This document shows positions 54,334-64,000 of a stretch of 64,000 nt of DNA, one piece after another. The position numbers were made by a program, and so were the translations under genes. How positions within the stretch are numbered: position 1 is the stretch's first letter; the number at the start of each line of letters is the position of its first letter. The notes below the pieces were generated by a model that was given only the letters and a program-made list of their open reading frames with translations, made no database searches and was not told the origin of the DNA. The stretch comes from Cladophialophora immunda (Eukaryota; Ascomycota; Eurotiomycetes; Chaetothyriales; Herpotrichiellaceae), in contig NW_015622541.1 in assembly GCF_000835495.1 (NCBI RefSeq), positions 7,130,001 to 7,194,000 of the forward strand. The letters are read 5' to 3'.

Positions 54334-55836
54334 ATGGCCACCGCTACCGACGTCGAACTACGCACCGTGCTGAGCACAAAGCAGCAGAGCTCCGTGGTTG
54401 CACGAGACCGCGGCGACGCCCCGACCTCGTCCATCCCCATTGCGGTTGAACGGCGCTTGGACGCAGAGGAGGCGCCGACGAATGCGGCCACGGCGATCCC
54501 TGAGGGAGGCTACGGCTGGACCATCGTCTCGGTGTGTGCGCTGCTGACCTTCTGGTTCAACGGCATCAGCGGCAGCTGGGGGGTCGTGCAGGCGGCGCTC
54601 CTGCAGTCCAAGCTCACCGACACGCCGACCTCGACCATCTCCTTCGTGGGCACGCTGGGGCTCGCCTGCGTCGTGGCGTTCGGGCTGTTCGGGGTGCGCC
54701 TGGTGCGCCTGCTGGGGGCGCGGGCGACGGCGCTGCTCGGGGTCGCCCTCGTGTCGCTGGGCGAGATCTGCTCGTCCTTCACCACGGCCAACGTGGGCGG
54801 CCTGTTCGGGTGCTCGGGCGTGCTGTTCGGCCTGGGCGCCTGCCTGTGCTACTCCATCTCCAACACGCTGCCGACGCAGTACTTTGCCGCGCGCCTGGGC
54901 CTGGCGTCGGGCCTGGTCAAGTTCGGCGGCGGCATCGGCGCGGCGGTGCTGGCCGTGGCCATCGACGCCCTGATCCGCCGCGTGGGCATCCCCTGGACGT
55001 TCCGGATTCTGGGTGTCTGCTCGCTGGCCACGAGCGGGCCGGCCGTGTTCTTCATCCAGGAGCGCGTCCCGCTCGGGCGCGTCCCGTTCCTGGACCTGTC
55101 GCTGTTCCGCAACCTGCCCTTCACGGCCATCTTTTGCGCCGGCGCCATCGGCACGTTCGCGCTCTTCGTCCCGCCCTTCTTCCTCCCGCTGGTCGCGCAG
55201 AGCGTCGGGCTCAGCTCGTCGACCGGGGCCGGGCTGGTGGGCGCCTTCAACGCGTGCACCGCGGTCGGCCGCTTCGTGTCCGGTTGGCTCAGCGACCTCA
55301 TCGGCCCCGTCAACATGTTCCTGCTGGCCATGACCCTGAACGCCGTCAGCATGCTGGCCATCTGGCCCGTCTCGGACTCGCTTGCGCCGCTGGTCGTGTT
55401 TGCCATGCTGAACGGCCTGGCCAACGGCGCCTTCTTCACCCTCTACCCCGTCGTGGTGGCCAGTACCGCGGCCCGCGTGGACAACAGCGAGTCCGGCCGC
55501 GTGGCCATCGCAATGGGCATGGCCATCTCCGGGTGGACGGGCGGCTACCTGATGGGAGTGTAAGTGTCTTGATTTCACGCGTTAAATCGAAGCCCAACGG
55601 GAATAGCTAACCCTTACTCTTCTAGACCCATTGCAGGATATCTCCTCCAGGCCTCCGGGGTTGGGGGCGGGTCGTCGTCCTCGCCTTCCGGTGCAGGGAG
55701 GCAAGGAAAATCCGGCGCCTCCATCGACCCGTACCGGCCGGCCATCTTCTATGCCGGGGGTGTCGCGCTCGCGGCCGCGGGGTGCGTGTTGATAGCGAGG
55801 TTGAAGCTCGCCCGGGGCATGAGGAAACGGGTTTGA
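54334..55836 (+). CDS. MFS transporter, monocarboxylate (MCH/SLC16) type
   Basis: Two exons, 54334-55559 and 55626-55836, 478 residues. The 66-nt intron (GTAAGT, AGCTAACC branch, TTCTAG) joins GYLMGV to PIAGYLLQ. After a disordered cytosolic start (about 55 residues), the family-defining EGGYGWTIVSVCALL begins the first of about twelve helices. Later landmarks are WGVVQAAL, CLCYSISNTLPTQYFAARLGLASGL, a central loop after FFIQERVPLGR, and the second-half AFNACTAVGRFVSGWLSDLIGP. The last helix FYAGGVALAAAGCVLIARLK lies on exon 2 after a Gly/Ser loop. Such fungal carriers move mono- or dicarboxylates, riboflavin or small metabolites. Third codon positions are nearly all G or C, unlike the left part of the window. 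In this context an acid or nitrogen-compound transporter is plausible but unproven. Confidence 0.9.
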
Positions 55837-56433
55837 GGTGATGGACAAGACACCGCTGGGACGTTGTTGGCCATAGTCGCCCTCCTACGGGCTGCATATC
55901 TGTGCTGCGCTGGTCTAGGGGTGTATCTACACGAGCGCACGCACATGGAGGAAAGGGCCCATCCATCCATTCATCCACGGAGGTCCTTGGAGCGTGGGAT
56001 CGTGGACCGCATGACACAAGAGGGATTCCCATCTATGGTTGGATGTATATTGAGCGAAGACATCCCAGCTGTCTCTCGTCACGGTCACGCTCCCCTATCC
56101 CGCCTCGGTAGCGTGCCTGCATGGGGTAGATACAGTCCTACAGTCCTACAGACCTACTATCCTGTGCTGAGAGGTACAGCACAGACAGACCATAACACGC
56201 AGCGCCATTTCCACCCGACCGCTCTGCTCGAAGGACTTCTTCCTTTTTGTAAACCGCCCACTACGTGCCCACCGCTTCATTTCAAATTATATTCCTTTGT
56301 GCTGCTTTGCGTTTCTTTTCGTCTTTGAATCTTCGATCTTCGATCTTCAGTCTTTGACGTTCGACGTTCGACGTCCGATTGCTCTGTCCTCCACCTCTGA
56401 TCTATCCATCCCGCACTGGGGACTTCTGGTCCC

Positions 56434-56460
56434 ACTCACTCACTCACTCACTCACTCACG
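56434..56460. repeat. CACT microsatellite
   Basis: About six pure CACT/ACTC units. Confidence 0.9.
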
Positions 56461-57039
56461 ATCCGTTCCATGGCATCCAGCGAGAAAAAGGTAAAGTGTA
56501 AAGTGTCCTCCTCTCCAGTCCAGCGAATCTTGGTGTCTTCCTCATCCGGTCCCCGGTCCATGAGGGAACTAACTACCTACTCGTGGTAAGTCAGTCAGTC
56601 AGTAAGTCAGTAGGTAAGTAAAGTAAAGTTGCTGGCTGGGCGAAAAGTGGACGGGCAACAACCCGACTCTAAACCCCCCCCCCCTCTCGCCTCCCTTCTC
56701 CCTCCCCCTTCGCTTCGTCCCCTCCTTCCCCCAGAGCCCAGAGTAGCCGGCACCCCTTCCGTGATGTTTATTGCACCCTACACTACACTACACTACAACT
56801 ACAACTACACTACATTACACTGCAATGCCAAATTACTTACCAACTCGGCTATCCATTCGAGAATAAGTCGCCCAAGCCCAAGCCCGCTATCGTCCGAGGT
56901 TTCAGCCGAGCGAACGCTCGCGAGAGAGAGAAGGGGGAGCGGACATTCATCCAGCATTATTATTGCTAATCAGCCCCTTGGTACCTCCGGAGTACTTACC
57001 TGCGTAGGTACCTAGAGTGTCTGCCTGGTCAAATAAGAC

Positions 57040-57100
57040 AGCTAGCTATGTAGCTACCTGGTAGCTACCTGGTAGCTAGGTAGATAGATCCCAGCGGCGA
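57040..57100. repeat. TAGCTACCTGG tandem repeat
   Basis: Three tandem units of an 11-bp word GTAGCTACCTG, partly palindromic, embedded in the TAGGTA-rich stretch. Confidence 0.8.
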
Positions 57101-58125
57101 GGACACGGTACGGGTACCAAGCTGCATTACTCCTTTTTTTTGGAGGGTGCCTAGTACTAGGTAGGTAGATAGTTACTTTACTTAACTTAACCTGTACACG
57201 CATGGACGGCGTACTCGTATAATGAATGGCCTGCTCGAAGCATTCGGGCCCGAAAACCACTCGCTCCTCAACTACGAGTACGTTTAGGTACGTTAGGTAG
57301 GTGGGTATCTAGATATGCACCACCACCACCCTCGAGCACACACACACACGAGCACACACAAACCCCCCTCCCGGCCAAAGCTCTATGCATCAATGACACT
57401 TCCTGACCAATCCTCCCCATGCATAAACTCATCGCTACCTCAACCTGATTGTTATACCCGAAGCCTGCAGCCTGCATCCTCCAACCCGCGGATCAACAAC
57501 AGCCTGCCCGGCTATATGGCTCCAGCTTATTGGCTGAGATGCCGTAATCCTCGAGGGGGTTACTAGCCGTGGGTTCAGCTCTGGATTTGCTAGAACCTGC
57601 CCAGCTTGCCCCGCGCGCGCGACGAGGTAAAAGGGGGGAGATTGTTGCCTCGGTTCGCGAGACGGATCGGGCGTCACAAAACGAGGACCGCCCACTAGAC
57701 CCGTTTGCTTTTTAAGCTGGAGCCTGGGTGGGGAGGAGGAGGAGGAGGGGGGCCGGGGGGCCTTGGTGCCTGAAGGAGAGAGAGAGACAGGAGGGTCTTT
57801 GAGGTATTACATATATTAGCACGGAGTATATGTAATGTCCGATCGAGAGGGGGGGCTGAGGATACCCTTGCTTTGTGCACTGAGATTTATGTGGTCATTG
57901 TAGATTAGAATAACAACTACTACTACACGAAGAAGAAAAACAAACCAAGAACGAGGACAGGGACACGACAAGGACAACGAACGGGGACGGGCCAACCTGC
58001 CTCCCCGCCTGTTCGCTTGGATACTCGAACATCTATAAAAACAGCACCCAGCATCAGCACCTACACCAGCACCGTCCCTTCACACTTACCCAACCCAACC
58101 CAACCCAACAAACAATACCAAAATC

Positions 58126-59283
58126 ATGGCTGAAGTCCAGGGCCAGTGCGACCCGCGCTTCGAAAAGCTCAAGGCCGCGCTCGCCGCCAAGATCGCCAGC
58201 GGTGACGAGCTGGGCGCCTCGATAACGCTCAACATCGGCGGCCAGACCGTCGTGGACATGTGGGGGGGATGGGCAGACGAGGCCAAGACGCGGCCGTGGG
58301 AGTCGGACACCATCACCAACGTGTGGTCGTCGACCAAGACGATCGCGACCTTTGCCTGCCTGGTGGCGCACGAGCGCGGCTTGCTCAGCGTCGACGACCC
58401 CGTGGTCAAGTACTGGCCCGAGTTCGGCGCGGCGGGCAAGGACAAGGTGCTCGTGCGCCACCTGATGTCGCACACGGCCGGCGTGTCCGGGTGGCAGGAC
58501 AAGGTGACCAACGCCGACGTGTGCGACGTGCCCGCCGCCACGGCGCGGCTGGCCCAGCAGGCGCCCTGGTGGGAGCCCGGCACGGCCAGCGGGTACCACG
58601 CCGTCACCATGGGCCATCTGCTGGGCGAGCTGATCCGGCGCGCGACCGGCAAGCCCATGAAGCAGTTCGTGGCCGACGAGATCGCGGGGCCCCTGGGCGC
58701 CGACATGCAGATCGGCGCGCTGGAGAAGGACTGGCCGCGCATCTCGCCCGTCATCCCGCCGCCCCCGTTGCCCTTTGACTTCTCCAAGATGGACCCAAAC
58801 AGCCCGACCGTCAAGACCTTTGGCAACCCGCCCATGGACGCCACCGTGGCCATGACCCCCGTGTGGCGCCACGCCGACATGTCCGCCGTCAACGGCCACA
58901 CCAACGCCCGCGGCCTGAACCGCATCCTCGCCGCCATCCCCAACGGCGGCACCGTCGACGGCGTCAAGCTCCTCTCTCCCGAGACCATCGAGCTCATCTT
59001 CCGCGAGCAGGCCAACGGCACCGACCTGGTCATCGGCATGCCCATCCGCTTCGGCATCGGCTACGGCCTCGGTGGCGGGTGCACCGCTCAGACTGTGTCG
59101 TGGCTGCCCTCGGAGAAGATGTGCTTCTGGGGCGGCTGGGGCGGCAGTTTGGAAGTCATGGACTGTCACCGCAATGTCACCTTCACCTATGTGATGAACA
59201 AGATGGGCGAGGGCATCATGGGCAACGACCGCTCCAAGGAGTACACCGAGCTAGTGTGGAAGATCCTAAACGAGGAGGCATGA
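58126..59283 (+). CDS. Serine beta-lactamase-like hydrolase (class C / EstB fold)
   Basis: Single exon, 385 residues from ATG 58126. The fold is that of serine beta-lactamases, D-Ala carboxypeptidases and fungal esterases/transesterases of the LovD/EstB type. The SxxK motif is Ser68-Ser-Thr-Lys71 (VWSSTKTIAT); the second-motif tyrosine is Tyr157 (TASGYHAVTMG). HLMSHTAGVSGW and the C-terminal GYGLGGGC...FWGGWGGSLEVMD complete the active-site frame, the usual HxG being replaced by WGG. No signal peptide is seen, so it should be cytosolic. Known relatives hydrolyse or transfer acyl groups; substrate is unknown, and antibiotic hydrolysis is not implied. It is very GC-rich at third codon positions. 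It lies 2.3 kb from the transporter, so membership in that cluster is uncertain. Confidence 0.88.
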   Translation: MAEVQGQCDPRFEKLKAALAAKIASGDELGASITLNIGGQTVVDMWGGWADEAKTRPWESDTITNVWSSTKTIATFACLVAHERGLLSVDDPVVKYWPEFGAAGKDKVLVRHLMSHTAGVSGWQDKVTNADVCDVPAATARLAQQAPWWEPGTASGYHAVTMGHLLGELIRRATGKPMKQFVADEIAGPLGADMQIGALEKDWPRISPVIPPPPLPFDFSKMDPNSPTVKTFGNPPMDATVAMTPVWRHADMSAVNGHTNARGLNRILAAIPNGGTVDGVKLLSPETIELIFREQANGTDLVIGMPIRFGIGYGLGGGCTAQTVSWLPSEKMCFWGGWGGSLEVMDCHRNVTFTYVMNKMGEGIMGNDRSKEYTELVWKILNEEA

Positions 59284-61208
59284 TATGGATGGGCAAGTCA
59301 GACCAAGGCTGGAGAGAGACGTCGCTGGCGGGCTGCATAGCTGCTGTACCGAGAACCTTGCAAGGAACTAGTATCAACTGAACATCCCGCGGGCAAAGTG
59401 TTGAGTCGTCGTACTCGTGTCTGGTAAATATCTCCCCTCATCTAGCCCAACTTCCAGATAGGCCTGTAAACTCCAATAGACAGGGCTCGTTGGCCGCTTT
59501 CTCCTCTCCAATAAATAGCAGTGCTGTGGCAGTGTAGTGTTGGGCGTTACTTCAACCACAAGAAACCGCCGCTTATGGGCTGACCAAGGACATAACTGGC
59601 TGAATGCCAACCAGTCTCCTCGCAGACTCGGGGAGAGATCTCGACACCTTGAAAACGTGCTAAAAGACTCTCATCCACATTGCTAATACCAATGTTGGAC
59701 AGCACACCGGCCTGGAAAAGATGTCTATTGAGGATCATCAAGCTGAAGACCCACCCGAGAGGAAGATTTCGGTGCCCGTCTGGGCCTTGCAGTCAGCAAA
59801 GAAAGCTGATAGAGTAGACACAGTGAGCTTGCCCTCCCCCCCGGTGAAGAGACCCCCGTAGCGGCAGTGTGGTAAGAAGTCGACCGTGTTGGATCTCTGA
59901 ATTGATGGTACTCGGTTCCCGTCAGGCTAAAGAGACCCCTGTTCATGTTGTTTTTCGGTGATCAAACGCCTGAAGCGAGACTCGATATGCTCCACTCTGT
60001 CCCAGACACGTTTCATCTTTGTTGCATTTGCTAGGACCAAACGGGAGACGGTTCCGATCATCATCATGTCGAGGCAATATCGGACTAGGCGGCGGCTTGG
60101 ATCAAGGCAAAGTATCCATTCTGGTGGGTACACTGAGGTAGACACAAGTGATCGTGGAAGCAGATAGATGCGATGAAATGAGATCAGCGTTGCAATGGTT
60201 GAGTAGCTTCGAAACTATCGTTTGGGAAGCAATCAATTAACCTGGAAAGGGGTATCAAGAGTCCGACACCTCGTGGCATCCACCCAGCGCAAAGCATGCT
60301 GGTATGCAAGTATATATACAAGAACTGAGACATTAGGTTTGACTAAGCAGCGCTCATGCCGTGCCGCGCATCCCGATCGATGTTGCAAGGGCATTTCACA
60401 GCATGACAGATGCGATGTCCAAGCAGAACGACGCTGCAAAGCAGACGACCGAACTCGGCGCCAGGAGACCCATTCTCTTCTCAGTAATGCGAGCACCAAA
60501 AGTGTGGTCTGTGACTGTAGGTAGGGTATATCAACACTCCAAATCCGCAAGCACCAAGGTACTTGGGACTTATGTTAAAGAGGCACACATGCCGAAATTT
60601 CTGGATACTGTATCCAAGGAGACATCGGCACATGGGGAGAATGGTCGCTTGTACGCGCTTGCCCTCCGGTTCGATGTGATCCTGCAACTTGGTTGTTCAG
60701 AATTTCCGCGCGTGTTCCAATCTGGTTGTCCCCCTATACGTGCAGGCCTCTTCGCGATTCCTGGCCCCGACGGGGAGTGCCGACGAGCCGTTACCTTCGT
60801 ATCGACGAGGTATGGACATGACCTTGCTGATGCTAACGTAGGCGCTTTTGGACCCTGTAGGACAACGGCTCTCTCTGAAGTTTGCGAGCGCAGAGCCAGT
60901 TTGACAGCGACGACTTATGCGACGCGAACTCTCGTGTCGATTCAGGGCCTTGACTTTTGAGGTTGTTCTGTCAATGGCTTGCAAGCTTGACAGAAAGTCG
61001 CTGGAGCGTCAATCACTTCGAAGGTGGCAGCCACTGCGATGGTCAACAGATACCGTCTCCAGCAGCACGGTGAGAATCAGCGAGTACCCAGAAACTTTGA
61101 GCCAATTCCACATGGGAGCCGTCATTCATGTTCGCATGAGGAGACTATGCAAGGAGAAGGTTGTGATTAAGTAATCCTCTTAGATGAGCTGACTACCAGT
61201 TCCCTCTT
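59284..61208. other. 1.9-kb intergenic region without confident genes
   Basis: Convergent spacer between the beta-lactamase-like gene and the Fungal_trans_2 gene. A 199-codon frame at 60361-60960 starts with GTG and has no recognised domain; others are shorter. No repeats stand out. Confidence 0.5.
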
Positions 61209-63255
61209 TCAGGACGCAATCGGGGCGCGCACCGCGGGTAGCTTCTCCAGCCGAGCAACGACTTTCCTCAGACTGCGTTCCTGCAGAGTCTTGGAATAAA
61301 GAAAGCCTGCCATATGGTTGTGTAGGTCCTCGTAAGTGGCAAAGCCGAAATGGCGGCAAATATGGAGCGCTCGGTGCGTGAAGAATTCCTCCTCGGGCTG
61401 ACCATCGGCCGACCAGCAACCAGTGAGCAAACCCCACAGGACAAATCGGGCCTGCATCTCAACAAAAGGATCGAGACGCGCGGTAGGATCCAGTGGGATA
61501 CAGTCTTCCGTCCACCCCACGGCAGGGCACCAAAATTTGAGGGCGTACTCCATAGCCCCTTGGAGTCGCCGCACGTTGGCTTTGGCGGTCTGGAAGCCGA
61601 TCAAGGTACATGCGTGAGTCATGAGAATCAACAGACACAGTCTGACACATTCTGTGCACTTGCACATCAGGTCCATGGCTCCGATGTTGCGGTCTGGGGC
61701 AATGGAGAGCAGCCCACGAAGCACTGCTCTGGCTTTGCGGCACAACCATTCTGCGTCGAAACATACCGCCAGGGGCGACAGCCACACCACCTTGGCTATT
61801 TCGATGCAGTCAACCAAGTCTGAAACAATGCGACCAAGGTTCCACGGGAAAGCACCCATTTTCAACGCCTGGACAAACTGAGTACCCATTCGTATGTCGA
61901 GGGTGGCCGCGAGATCGGCGATGGCGTCCGTGATGCCCATGGAACCATTGGGACCGCGGGCCACTATCAGCGAAGTCGGGTTGGGGTAGCCGTAATACTT
62001 TAGATTCTGTGCCTCTCTCCGAAGGATTGCCATCCGTTCAGGGAGCATGGGGCCGGGATCGAATGTGCTCGGTAAGACGGGACGTTTGGCCGTGGATAGG
62101 GCAAGTTGATTATCCACGTGAGCAGCCGTCTCCGAGATCCACCGGTCAAGAAGCTGGCTTGGATCCAGTAGGTGCAACAGCTTACCGACAATTTGGAGGT
62201 GTTTTCTGACATCTTCATACAGGCCGTACTGCATCTGGTTGACGCAGAGGAAGAGAATGTCCAATATGGTTTGTTTGTCGACGTCGCCTGATCGCGAGCA
62301 ACGAACCAATTCCTTCCGGAGATAATGTGAGGCTGTCGCACGAACCACTTCAGGGTCGTCGGCGGTGGGTGACATGTCAAAGACGTGCTTCATTCGAGCA
62401 AGCATCGCTGCCATCAACGAATAAAGATGATGCTCCTTGTAAACACTGCGCTGAACGACCGCTCCAATGGGAAATTGGCTGATGGTTGACCGCACATGCT
62501 TGGGCAAAAAGGCCAGTTTGTAGTTGTTGCCGGCGTAGGAATAGATTTGCAGGGTATACTGTAGAATGACGTGGATGCGAGGGGTGATTCGGACCGGAGT
62601 GGTCCTGAAAGGATCAATACAGTCATAGGAGGTGAAGTTCGCCCTGTAGACAGGTGACGACAATTCTAGTGCTCCTTCGTCCTCAAAGTGATGTCCTTCA
62701 TCATCCAACTCCGGATCGCTGCCGCCAGCCAGGACTCGGACCGACAGTGGCTTGCGAGGCAATGTCTGTGCAATAGGAGGCAATTCAGCAGCTGGCGTGT
62801 CGATCAAAGGCGAAAAGACCTGACGGATTGGCGTTGGATCCTGCGGAGGAGATGTCGCCGCCAGCTCCTCGTTGGGCGATGAGACCGGAGAGGATTCATC
62901 GCTGCTGGAGCTAAAATTCTTCGTCAGCTTGCGCGCAAGCATGACTCGGTCGAAGGCATTACTCGAATGCCCCCAATCAAGTCAAGGAGGAGGACGTCGA
63001 GGGAGGAACTCACCCTTGGCCGGTCTCTTTCCGGTGCCACCCATCCAGAGCGATGCGGCGGGCCGAAGAACAATTGGAGCGAGCAGAGGTGATTTTTTGA
63101 GCCTCGACTTTGCGACTCCGGAAATGTTGGGCGTGGCGATTGATCTGTTTGGCGACGGCGCCATCGCTTTTGGACAGAGACTTGGACTTGGGGTTCTTGT
63201 TGACGAAGAGAAATACTTGGCCTTCAGCGCGCTCCGATCCGCGCGGCTTCTTCAT
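61209..63255 (-). CDS. Fungal_trans_2 (DUF3468) family regulator
   Basis: Two exons, 63014-63255 and 61209-62961, 664 residues. The 52-nt intron has a GTGAGT donor and a CGAG acceptor (phase 2), joining KETGQG to NAFDRVMLARKL. Exon 1 encodes the family's N-terminal motif (QVFLFVNKNPKSKSLS followed by a basic helix AKQINRHAQHFRSRK). A disordered Ser/Pro/Glu region precedes the helical domain from about residue 200 (SYDCIDPFRTTPVRI) to the end. Landmarks are YSLMAAMLARMKHVF, ILFLCVNQMQYGLYEDVRKHL and WTEDCIPLDPTARLDPFVEMQARFVLWGLLTGCW. No zinc cluster is present; such proteins are annotated as fungal-specific regulators of unknown target. If exon 1 is ignored, an in-frame ATG at 62942 gives 577 residues. 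It is paralogous to 41354-42289. Confidence 0.8.
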
Positions 63256-64000
63256 TGTTGATGCGACAATTGAGAGACGCTCATGCCAGGCCAAGAGGTG
63301 ATGCGGCGGGAAACAACAGGGAGCAAGGCTGGTCCGCCGGTTGGAAGAGATCCCCAGTCGACCGCAACCCAAAAACTGTCCAAATCCAAAATCCCTTGCG
63401 ACTGATGGTTAGGTGGTGGGGGCCGACGACAAAAGTTCTGCTTGGTGATGGCGATTTATATTGTTTGCAGAAAACCGACAAGGCAGAGGAAGGATGTGAA
63501 ATTGTGAGATTCTGGGGTTGCCCAAAATGCCACAAAACGCCCCAGTTTGCGGGCCAAGAGTGAATCGGAAGGAAGGATGGAAGGAAGGAATGGAGGATTA
63601 AGAGGAGGGAGAGGGATGAGTGATCCGACAAGCGGTTTTCAGTCTTCAGTCAGTCGATGGCAAAAAAGGCCAGGATGATCGTCAAAGGACATGGGGGGGG
63701 AGAAAAATGAACCTAGGCATTAAAGAAGAAGGAGCCGGCGAGCGGGAGGCGGCAGCAGTCGAGAGGAGGAGGAGGAGGAGGATGAGGAGTCAACTTCTCC
63801 GTACATACGAGTAGCTCGGTGCGTGGTAGTGTGAAGGGGGGGAAAATTGAGGCAGAGAACGAGAGGGAGGAATGATGATGCTGATGATGAGGGTGGTGAT
63901 AGGGTCATGCACCGCCATAGGCCATCACGTCAGTCTGTCAGTTTGTCGGTTTGTCAGTCCTTGTCGCGTCTCGCAGAGTTTGGGTTCCGGGGGGAGGGAC
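63256..64000. promoter_or_regulatory. Upstream region of the Fungal_trans_2 gene
   Basis: About 745 bp to the window edge. Only short frames and simple repeats are present: GGAA units near 63570, GGA units at 63763-63788 and GTCAGT-type units near 63935. No supported gene. Confidence 0.5.

Larger units (their letters stand above)
55837..58125. other. 2.3-kb intergenic, microsatellite-rich
   Basis: No supported gene. Contains CTTCGATC-type direct repeats near 56327-56375, a CACT microsatellite, GTCA-type repeats near 56585, CTACA repeats near 56775-56815, TAGGTA/TAGCTACC repeats at 57004-57100 and 57150-57310, and a GGA tract near 57733. The final 100 bp is C/A-rich leader of the beta-lactamase-like gene, with tandem CAACC at 58088-58110. 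Confidence 0.55.

Noticed and set aside
54358..55578. 406-codon antisense open frame opposite the MFS gene
   Set aside because: It is a by-product of G/C-only third positions; its translation is Arg/Gly/His/Gln-rich without domains, while the plus strand encodes a clear transporter.
58054..59169. Antisense open frames of 371 and 323 codons opposite the beta-lactamase-like gene
   Set aside because: Same GC3 artefact; the plus strand has intact catalytic motifs.
60361..60960. 199-codon plus-strand frame
   Set aside because: Starts with GTG, no recognised domain, composition close to random translation.

Overview
The window is nuclear DNA from a filamentous ascomycete (Pezizomycotina). The evidence is short GT-AG introns (mostly 46-97 nt, often GTAAGT or GTATGT donors, CTGAC/CTAAC-type branch sites and CAG/TAG acceptors), compact genes on both strands, and fungal-only families (velvet regulator, Zn2Cys6 and Fungal_trans_2 factors, Snx41/Atg20, COQ11, SYF2). 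The class is not resolved. No rRNA, tRNA, CRISPR array or intact transposon was recognised.

Left part (1-23.3 kb) is dense housekeeping: a UBP12-type deubiquitinase running off the left edge, an Snx41/Atg20 sorting nexin, a Ser/Thr-rich single-pass membrane protein, a small membrane protein, a THADA/Trm732 tRNA-methylation scaffold, TIM23, COQ11, splicing factor SYF2, a D-amino-acid oxidase, the YEATS protein Yaf9 and a probable mitochondrial helical protein. Most exon structures could be rebuilt by hand, because splice sites, reading frame and protein conservation agree.

Middle part (23.3-45.1 kb) is gene-poor. It holds a velvet-domain regulator (VelC/VosA-like), a glyoxalase-fold protein, a U3-snoRNA-associated (Utp16-like) candidate, a class 3 lipase, a truncated Fungal_trans_2 protein and an Arg/Asp/Tyr-rich protein. 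These are separated by 1-4 kb of microsatellite-rich DNA and dispersed TAGGTACC-type short repeats.

Right part (45.3-55.8 kb) is the most interesting: an NCS1 permease diverges across a 0.9-kb GATA-containing intergenic region from one polypeptide that joins a biuret-hydrolase-like cysteine hydrolase (isochorismatase fold) to an allophanate-hydrolase-like amidase. A Dal81/TamA-type Zn2Cys6 regulator and a monocarboxylate-type MFS transporter follow. Together they read as a self-contained locus for importing a ureide or triazine-derived nitrogen compound and hydrolysing it through allophanate to ammonia and CO2. A serine beta-lactamase-like hydrolase and a full-length Fungal_trans_2 factor lie further right. 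Genes from about 48.4 to 59.3 kb, especially the MFS and beta-lactamase genes, have far more G/C at third codon positions than the left part.
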